From contig JACAXG010000021.1 in NCBI GenBank assembly GCA_018881555.1, positions 7,444,245 through 7,508,244 of the forward strand: a DNA stretch of 64,000 bases. The letters run 5' to 3'. The translations under genes and the position numbers were made by a program. The number at the start of each line of letters is the position of its first letter. The first letter of the stretch is position 1. The notes under the pieces are model-generated. The model made no database searches, was not told the DNA's origin, and worked only from the letters and a program-made list of their open reading frames with translations. The DNA comes from Amblyornis subalaris (taxonomy: Eukaryota; Chordata; Aves; Passeriformes; Ptilonorhynchidae). Positions 50,841 through 64,000 of the stretch are shown here, piece after piece.

Positions 50841-53689
50841 TTTTATATTTAATTGATACTACTGAACTGACAGTGGCAGTATGCATAATTTAAAATCATC
50901 AAGAAAATTAACAGAAACTGGTAACGATAGTTACACCTTGGGCACACTTATTACTCCACTGCAACTTATCAACTGTGAAAGGAGTTTGCCTTGGAGTGTC
51001 ACACGTATTAGTGACAGATGCTCCAAGTCCTGCACGGGGTTCTGGGTAAGATAGCAGGATAAATCCTAGCAATGCTTCAATAAAGTGCACACACTGCCCT
51101 ATTCTCTGGAGCATTACTACATCCACTGATGGCTAGGCACACAAATATCAAGTTGCCCAGACTTGAAGCTTCCCTTATTTTTTTCAAATTTCTTCTGGAG
51201 TACTCGCACTAAATAGATTAGCAAAACAAGTAAAGCCCTTCTAGCCTGTTCTTCTGGTATGCTGTATCCTGCCATGTGTTCTATGGCTTGCACTCCTGTA
51301 GTGTAGGAGAAAGCAGAGAATCAATTCCATTTCCTGGAGATAAACACACTCAGATCCCCTCAGAGTTTCTTTTGGGGAAGCCCACCTCAAACTAAGAACA
51401 GTTTTCAGTAGTAACAGTACTTTGGTACTCTATGGGGAGAAATAAAACCACCAAAACCAACAGAAGTGTGGATAATTGACAGCCAGTGCCAGCATGCATT
51501 GGGTGTCCAACCTCAGGGGGCTGTAAAAACCCAAGGGCCAGGTTTCCTATCATGAAAAGAGTCACACTTAGCACTAGACTGTGCTTGCTCCTTGCCTGAA
51601 ATTGTGTAGCTGGTAGAGAAGAAAGCAAGGAGGACCCATTGTTTTCCCCACTTACTGTGCATAATTGGTTTGGTTTGTTTTTTTCTGATAAGATACAAAA
51701 TCATTCATTCAAGCAGCATAGATACTACAGGGTTTTCTTCTGTGTGCTGCTCAAGAAAGCAACAGACTGGAAAGGCAAGACTGACCTTCATGTTCTTGTC
51801 CTCTTCTGATCTTGATGCAGAGAGTGAACTGTACTCTTAGAAAAAAAATCTTCCAAGGCTCACCAAGTGTGCTTGGAGAGGCTGACCTAGGGCAAGGGAT
51901 TGTCTTTTGAATCCTGATCCGTTCCAGAATTCTTTCCTTGTCACTCTGTACCAAAATTACTTCCAGCAATGACAATCTAATCACTGAGTCTGAATATCAA
52001 CAGACTCCTATTATAGTCCTGAGCAATGCCAGGTAACTTCAAGTTTCTCTGCCCCAGAAACCTGTTGTAAATTCTCAGGATGAGGGCTGATAAAGCAGGA
52101 ACAGATCAGAGCTGGGTTTTGCCCTTCAGAAGTTTTTCCAGCAATTCCTTGTATAGAATAGAAACAATCCTGGAAATGGCAAACCCACAGTGAATGCTGT
52201 CAGCATACTTATGTGGAGGCTGAGAGGAGACATGTATGAGACCAAGTGGAAGCCTATTTTTATATTTGGGGTACATATCCAGTATAGAAGTTCCACTATA
52301 TTTTACCAGAGAGGTGTACAATTCTAGGCTTTTTATATCCAAAAATAAAATCACCATCCACAAGCAACAAAATAATTCTAAAAACCTCCACAATGGTGAG
52401 AGTCCCTGGCACAGCTGTGTTTGTCTGAGATCACACTGCTCTACAGCCCTGCCTGAGCCAGAAATCTCTAGCCTAGAAGTGACCTAAGCATATGTTCTGC
52501 AACTGGAGGTATGTTTTTGTGGCACGTGCAGATATGCTTAAACTGGCTGTGATCTATCTAGCTCAGATAAGAACTGCTGGGAAGGTATGATATCATGGGT
52601 TTCAGTCTTGGCTAACAAACCAGGCGCATACCTGAAAACAGGCTGGCTGGTGAACACTGCACTGAAGTCACCATGTCACCATGTCCTCCAGAACCACGTA
52701 CCTCAAAGCTGCAAATCCATGCAGATGTACTCTGAGAGATTTACTCCCAACGAAAGTTAACACACTGAGCTAGTGTTTAGTATGTTCTTTTAAAACAGGG
52801 TGGGAAGTCTACCAAAAGTATAATTACACTGGAGAGAGAATTGGAGACCTAATTAATCACACATTGACAAGATCCCTTATGCTGAGACATTTCACAGAGA
52901 ACATTGGGAGTGCCTTAAGTAACTTCCTCAGGTACATACTTTGCAAGTGAAGAATAAATTAGTAGGAAACTGGCTGGGCACAAAGGAAACTTTGGAGTGG
53001 AGTTGGAGGTTGGACCAAGCTCACTGAGACTGGGCTTTTTCTTCATCTTTAGAAGAGATGAATTAGCTATTGGTATGCCCTAAAGATAATTTGCAGCATG
53101 GCAGGAGTGAAAATGCTCTTGAGGATGCTTTTTTCATAACCGTGCCTCCAAAATTAGATATCTAAATAATAATTTGACTTTCAAAGATAGTCAGCATTTG
53201 ACAGCAATCTTTGATTTCTTGCCAGGAAGGGACTGATTCCACTAACACTCAACTATTGCACTTGCATAAGCATATCCATTAAGTTCAAAGGAATTCAGTG
53301 GATATACTCGTACTGGTGAATATCTTCACATATATGATGCTTGGAATATATTCTTGTTCAGAGTGGGTTCAAAGTTCCTCAATTTTCACAGGGCTTATTA
53401 TGTGGAGTCTGGCTTTTATTTCATTTTTTACATAAAGGTGTTCCTGAAAGTCTCTCCTACATTCAAGCCTGATTTTATTCCTTGTCTATCTTTTTAGTAT
53501 AACTTTAAGAAATGATACTCCTTTTAAAAATAAAACATTAAATCTCCTCTCCTCCTTTCATATTGCTGAACTTGGAAGAGCCTGAAAATTTGCTGACATT
53601 TCCCCACTGTTTGAACCGTTTTTCAGGACTACTGGGACTATAAAAAAAATAAATCCTCCTGAAAATGCGGTCAAACTATCAAGTTTGAG

Positions 53690-53990
53690 CAAGAGCACCT
53701 CAAAAGAAGTTGCAGTTGCGGCGGCAACAATGGAATAAAGCCTATCGCGACTCCTGGCAGGACTTTACACCCTCTCTCCACCAGATAGTGCTGTTTCTCC
53801 ACAGAGCTATTGAGGATGCACAGGCCGGGGAAAGGTCAGGGGCTGTCTGAGATAACAGGCTGCCTACGGCTCGCTCGTCCCTCCCTGCCCCTGCCACTGT
53901 CACTACCCGAAACAGGGCAGGCGCAAGCTAAAAGGGATTTGCGGGAGTAAAACCGTGCCTTGGAGGCTGCTGTCTGCAGGTGACTGCATG
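53690..53990. promoter_or_regulatory. Candidate distal regulatory patch upstream of PRKCE
   Basis: This 300-bp patch is clearly richer in GC and CpG than its surroundings (GTTGCGGCGGCAACAATGG, CTATCGCGACTCC, ACGGCTCGCTCGTCC). It includes a GATAA core in CTGAGATAACAGG. It lies about 4.5 kb upstream of the PRKCE start codon. Function is inferred from composition only. Confidence 0.3.
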
Positions 53991-55897
53991 CTGGTGTTTC
54001 CATCACTGCTATCCCTTATCAGTTTGATAAAGTCTCTTTCCCAAAGTAAGAATGAAAATAGAAGCTGACGCANTTAGCCTGTGTTTTTATGATCTCTCGG
54101 GGGTCCTTTCCTAATGGCTTTACGGAGCAGTCTGACAGTGCAGTTGTCTGTCAAGGAAGTGGTCGGATTAAGGCAACACCCATGAAAATCAAACACCAAC
54201 ATGCAGATGCTCCTGCAGTTGAGCAGTGCATGTTAGGAGCAGCCCTGATACAAAGGCTATTTGCTCTCAGAGTGCTGAGCAGAGGGGTTTCTACCAGGAA
54301 AAGTTACTTCTGGAGAGTAAACAGATCTCCTTAACCAGTCCCGAGTCTAGGTACCCTGTAGACCCTCTGTGTCCTTTTAAAAAAAACACAGCTGGGAAAA
54401 ATAGCTAAAACGTAATTAAACAACAGGCCATGGTTTACTACGCTGTTGTAGCCTTTGTAACAGAGTACAGAAATGTATCTGGAATGCTCCTTACTGCCCT
54501 TCTGCATGAGAAATACTGCATGTGCTGTATCTTCCTCTCCAGACCTCCCTGTGCAAAACAGAATAACTTTTGCTCTTTGACTCTTAAAGAACCAAGTCCT
54601 TCCATATGCATAGCAAGAGAACCGAAAAAAAAATTCAAGCAGACAAATATTTAGAAACATTTCAAGTGGAAAATGGTACTTAGAGTTGGAATGTTCTTTG
54701 CTGTCTGTTACTTCAAGTTTTTGAGACCATCGAGCCAATTTTTTAGATGAACTTTGCAGGAAGCATTGTAATATTGCTCCATGTACCTGAGTTACTGTAT
54801 TTTAAGAATAGTGTTCCAGGGTCCTTTGGTTAAGAACTACTTAATGATAAAAGTTCAGTCTTGACACAGACATGCTTTCCAGAAGTATAATTAAAAAAAA
54901 AATCTAAAGAGAAATTAAAACAGTGCAAGGTATTTGTGTTTACCTAAGCAGTGTAAGATTGGGGCTGTTTGATCCTAAGTGAGCTTGTAAATCCTTATAA
55001 TTCATGTATAATTACATGAATACAAGGATTCAATAATCCTTGTAAATTCATGTGGGCAGACATTTATTCTTCAAAGAAATGATTTGTGAAACCAAACCTT
55101 AGCTTGCTTCAGTGCATGGAAAAGTGCAGATGGCCCAAATTAGGTGTCAGGGCCTCACTAGGTATGCAATAGATTGTATTTAGCCAATAGATGTAATTAG
55201 CCAAACATAAGGTCTGTTTGTATTATTTTGTATGCTGTGTTAATATTGTCTATATTTATTCAGACTTTCATAATATGCATGTGTGATCTCACGGAGATNC
55301 TAGGTCATTAAACTCACCATGGAGACTCTATTTGCTTACCTTGGGCATACAGAATACATACAGTTGCAGATCTCTAAAAATTAACAGAAAAAAATTAAAC
55401 AGTGTATCAGTTTGGCTTTCATGTTTTCCAATAAGTATCTAAGGAAATGGAGCATATTGTTTACANTGCCGTTATTGAGAAGGAACACAAAGACATGCAG
55501 ACGGAAGATTTAATTATAGCGTTCTTTCTGACACACTAAATGTAAGACTGTATAGCTTAATATATAGTACTATAAGGATTAGGTTGTGAATGGGGGTGGG
55601 AGGAAAGGAGCAGGTTCTTCTTGTATTTCTGGTGGGGCCTGCGAGTATGGTCCTTTTCAGAAACAACATGATAGATGTATCACGGCTACTGTGAGCCCAA
55701 AAAAGCTGAATTGTGAAGGAAGACATCTCCCATAATTGGCTCCATACCATAGCTTTGTATCAAACGATTCTGCTTGGAGATTGTCAAGATGATAATGAAC
55801 ATGGAGATTCTACTGTACTTCTATTTTGACTAGTAGACTAAGTGGCAACAGGCACCAGAAAGTCTGTCTTCCATTAACGCGAATGCTCTCGTGACCC

Positions 55898-56245
55898 TTA
55901 GGCTTCATTAGTACCGTATCTCCTATCTGGAAACTGCTCTGGAAGCACAGATACCGGAGCTGTTTCATTAGCTCCAAATATAACACCTGCCTCCTGAGCC
56001 ATTATCTGCAGAAATCCATAATTATCTGTTCTTTCCTCTCCAGTCAGGAATATCAGGTCCAGATCAAGGACTGGGTGCGCATCTTTTATGTCCTTGTTCA
56101 ACCAGATCCAGGCAATCGAGCTTCTTTCTACGTTGCCTGATTCTTCGAAGCACCCCAGCCACGCTCCTGGGTGCCAGGACTGATGCTTTTTTTCTTGTGA
56201 TATTACAGCAAACTCAAATCCCATCAAAGGGCAAAGTCCATCCAT
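55898..56245 (-). other. Unassigned 115-codon open frame beside PRKCE promoter
   Basis: A minus-strand frame from an ATG with A at -3 and G at +4 runs 115 codons to TAA. It starts MDGLCPLMGFEFAVISQEKK and has a balanced composition with several Trp and acidic residues, unlike the low-complexity frames nearby. I recognise no family, and no splice-linked partner exon was found. A plus-strand A-run follows at about 56,265-56,281. That could be the tail of a retrocopy inserted in the plus orientation, in which case this frame is a shadow. It could be chance. Confidence 0.2.
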
Positions 56246-56264
56246 TTTCTGGTGACTTTCTCAC

Positions 56265-56281
56265 AAAAAAAAAAAAAAAAA
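56265..56281. repeat. Poly(A) run
   Basis: About 17 A residues follow TTTCTCAC. It may be a simple tract or the tail of an old retroposed copy; no AATAAA is seen just upstream. Confidence 0.9.
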
Positions 56282-56760
56282 GGTAAAATCAGTAGCTAAA
56301 AATACTTAAGGCAGTAATAATTTCCACCATGGGAAACCGTATAGGTCCCGAGTACGTTTGTTTTGAGGAGGAGAAAGTCAGGCTGCCTACAGCTTCACGG
56401 TTATTTCATAGGGTATTTGGTACCACTGTGATGAAAAATGACTGAAATCTTTCATGACGCGCAGATAGCGTTCAAGAACACAGTAGGCACACCCTTTTAC
56501 CCTTTCAGAAGGTTTTTTTTTTTCCCCTTTTCAGTACGCTTGCAGGGCAGTGGCGACCGCCTGCCTGCGGCGTCCCGCTCAGCGCCAGCTCGGGGCAGCG
56601 GGGAGGCGCCGCGGGTTGAGGTGGGGCAGGCACGGGCCAGGTGACCGCGGCAGACAAAGCGGCTGGCAGTGCCCCACGGCCGCGGGGCGTCGGGCGGCCA
56701 ACAGGCGGCTTCTGTCGCAGCCCAGGCAGCGCCTCTCGGCCGGGGGAAGGGCAGCCGTGG

Positions 56761-56806
56761 GCCGGGCCGGGCCGGGCCGGGCCGGGCCGGGCCGGGCCGG
56801 GCCGGG
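56761..56806. repeat. GGGCC pentanucleotide array
   Basis: At least nine near-perfect units of GCCGG/GGGCC run in the PRKCE island, followed by GCGGG units. The G-runs on one strand could form G-quadruplexes. The true length may be collapsed or expanded in the assembly. Confidence 0.95.
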
Positions 56807-57444
56807 CGGGGCGGGCCCCGGGAGGCCGCTTCCCCTGGCGGCGCACGGCACTTCCCGGCGCTCGCACACCGCGGGGAAACTCTTCCTCCGGCCCGGCCCG
56901 GCCCCCGCTGACGTAGCGCTGTCTGTGAGGGCGGGGGTGGGGGAGACGCGGGCCGGGGCTCGGCGCTGTCAGGCGGCGGGGCAGGGCGGGGGCGGCGGAG
57001 TTCGCTGCCCGTCAGGCGCGGGCAGAGGCGTCCCGGGGATCATGGAGAGAAGGGCGAGGGGCGGGAAGCCCTGCGGGAAGGAGCGTCCGCCGGCACCGCG
57101 GCGCCAGAAGCGCCCGGCGCGGTGCGAGTGGCCGTCGCGGTCCGGGCAGGACCTCGGTGGTCAAGCACGTTAATAAAGGCGGTCGGGGAGGAAGGCGTCC
57201 GGGGGTGTTTTCTCCACGCCAGGTTCAACACTTTATCCCGGGAGGAGGAGGAGTGGGAGTGGGGCCGGGGCAGGCAGTGGCCCCGGCGGAAAGCCGCCCG
57301 GCGGGTGTGGAGGAGCGGGGAGCCCAGCCCGGGGAGCGCGACCCCCGCCGCCGTTCCCGGCCGGTGGCGGCCGCGCTGCTCCNCCAACAGGCAAAACTTT
57401 CTAGACTCAAACACACAGAGAAACACACACGCACGGCCGGGGCT

Positions 57445-57460
57445 GCCGCCGCCGCCGCCG
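57445..57460. repeat. (GCC)5 run
   Basis: A short perfect trinucleotide run in the PRKCE island, flanked on both sides by CACACA-rich sequence. Confidence 0.95.
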
Positions 57461-57773
57461 CACACTCGCCCCACACACACACACTGACGTCTTTTGCGCA
57501 TTTCCTGCGCTGGAGCGAGCGGCGGAGCGGCACCGGCAGCGGGCGGGGGCTGCGCGGAGGGAGGCGGCCGGCGGCGGCCGAAGGGAGGAGGCGGGCGGGG
57601 GGCGGCCGGCGGGAGGCGGGAGGGAGGCGGCGGCGGCGGCTCTGCCCATCGCCAGGGCGGCGGCCGCCCAGCCGGAGCCCGCCGAGACCCGCGCGGGCCG
57701 CTCCGCTGCCGGCGCCCCCCATGCGCGGGGGTCGCTCCGCTGGGTCCTCGGCCTTGGCGGCGGCGGAGCAGGA

Positions 57774-57798
57774 GGCGGCGGCGGCGGCGGCGGCGGCG
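57774..57798. repeat. (GGC)8 run
   Basis: A perfect CGG-type trinucleotide run of about eight units in the presumed PRKCE leader, about 560 bp before the start codon. Confidence 0.95.
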
Positions 57799-57883
57799 CG
57801 GATGGAAGGTCCCCGGGTGGATGTTTGCTGAGCGGAGGCTATGCAGTAGGCAGGGTTGGTGGGTCGGCCGGTGTTTCTGATCC

Positions 57884-57922
57884 GTGTGTGTGCGTGTGCG
57901 TGTGTGTATGCGTGTGTGTGTA
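57884..57922. repeat. TG-rich run
   Basis: An imperfect TG repeat with interspersed CG and AT steps in the presumed PRKCE leader. It accounts for the Cys-Val repeats in the overlapping frame. Confidence 0.95.
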
Positions 57923-58332
57923 TTGTTGTGCGGCGCACGGGCAGGACTGGCGTGTGCGGGAGCCCGGGATCGCGGCTCTGCTTCCTCTGCGAGGACTGAT
58001 CCAGGATTATGGTCAGCGTGAAGGGAGAAGGCTCTTGCTTACCCCCCGGATTGATTATGGTCGGGTTTTGATTGCATTCGGGGGTTCCTGCAGCCGCGGC
58101 CGCCTCCCCCTCCCCGGCGGCCCCCCTCCCTTGTTTTCCGTTAGAAACACGGGAGAAAATAAATGTATTCACTGGGTGTCGCAAGAGCAAAGGCTAAATA
58201 ATCAAAGGTAACAGCAGCAGCCAGGCGAAGAGACCCGCACCGTACCCTGCTCCCCCACTCCCAGACCTGCCCTCCTATTTATTGGCGAGACCTCCCTCCC
58301 TCTCGGTGCGAGTGCGTTGAGCGAGTGTTTGA

Positions 58333-64000
<5,668 letters not shown>

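Larger units (their letters stand above)
48825..56260. other. Intergenic DNA upstream of PRKCE
   Basis: About 7.4 kb, mostly AT-rich. It includes a MIR-like fragment (50,760-50,840), a moderately GC-rich patch (about 53,690-53,990) and a 115-codon minus-strand frame at the right end. No known gene is recognised. Confidence 0.7.

Noticed and set aside
57157..58190. Long frames in the PRKCE island on both strands (up to 321 codons)
   Set aside because: They are Arg/Ala/Gly/Pro low complexity produced by CpG-rich DNA and trinucleotide runs, and several begin at non-ATG codons or contain an N.

Overview
The window is vertebrate nuclear DNA, almost certainly from a bird. It holds the 5' portion of one split gene on the minus strand (SRBD1), the first coding exon of a second gene on the plus strand (PRKCE), two GC-rich promoter islands, and AT-rich intron and intergenic DNA carrying repeats. 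The bird call rests on a long avian-type endogenous-retrovirus LTR at about 47.7-48.8 kb and on an old CR1 LINE copy. SRBD1 and PRKCE are also divergent neighbours in mammals. The species cannot be named from this sequence. Single N characters are scattered throughout, often in or beside homopolymers, and look like assembly marks.

Layout. From 30,075 leftwards, 13 coding exons of SRBD1 can be joined with correct AG/GT borders and one continuous reading frame. They give the first 610 codons of a protein of roughly 1,000 residues. The remaining exons (C-terminal helix-hairpin-helix and S1 RNA-binding parts) lie left of position 1. A 5' untranslated exon probably lies in the CpG island at 36.1-36.9 kb. 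From 37 to 56 kb is intergenic DNA with no gene I can support. It contains one solo LTR (47,714-48,824, minus orientation), several short MIR-like relics, another old amniote repeat relic, and simple repeats. From 56.5 to 58.36 kb is the CpG-island promoter and leader of PRKCE, containing a GGGCC pentamer array, CGG/GCC runs and a TG-rich run. The first coding exon is 58,360-58,707 and encodes nearly the whole novel-type C2 domain of protein kinase C epsilon. The rest of the window is PRKCE intron 1.

The two genes are not known to act together: SRBD1 is a Tex-like putative RNA-binding protein and PRKCE is a lipid-regulated signalling kinase. They are transcribed away from each other from promoters about 20 kb apart. 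I found no new multi-gene system. The items most worth a second look are the solo LTR upstream of PRKCE, the GGGCC array in its promoter, a 115-codon minus-strand open frame beside that promoter, a palindromic start codon shared by both strands in the SRBD1 island, and a set of ancient retroposon relics.
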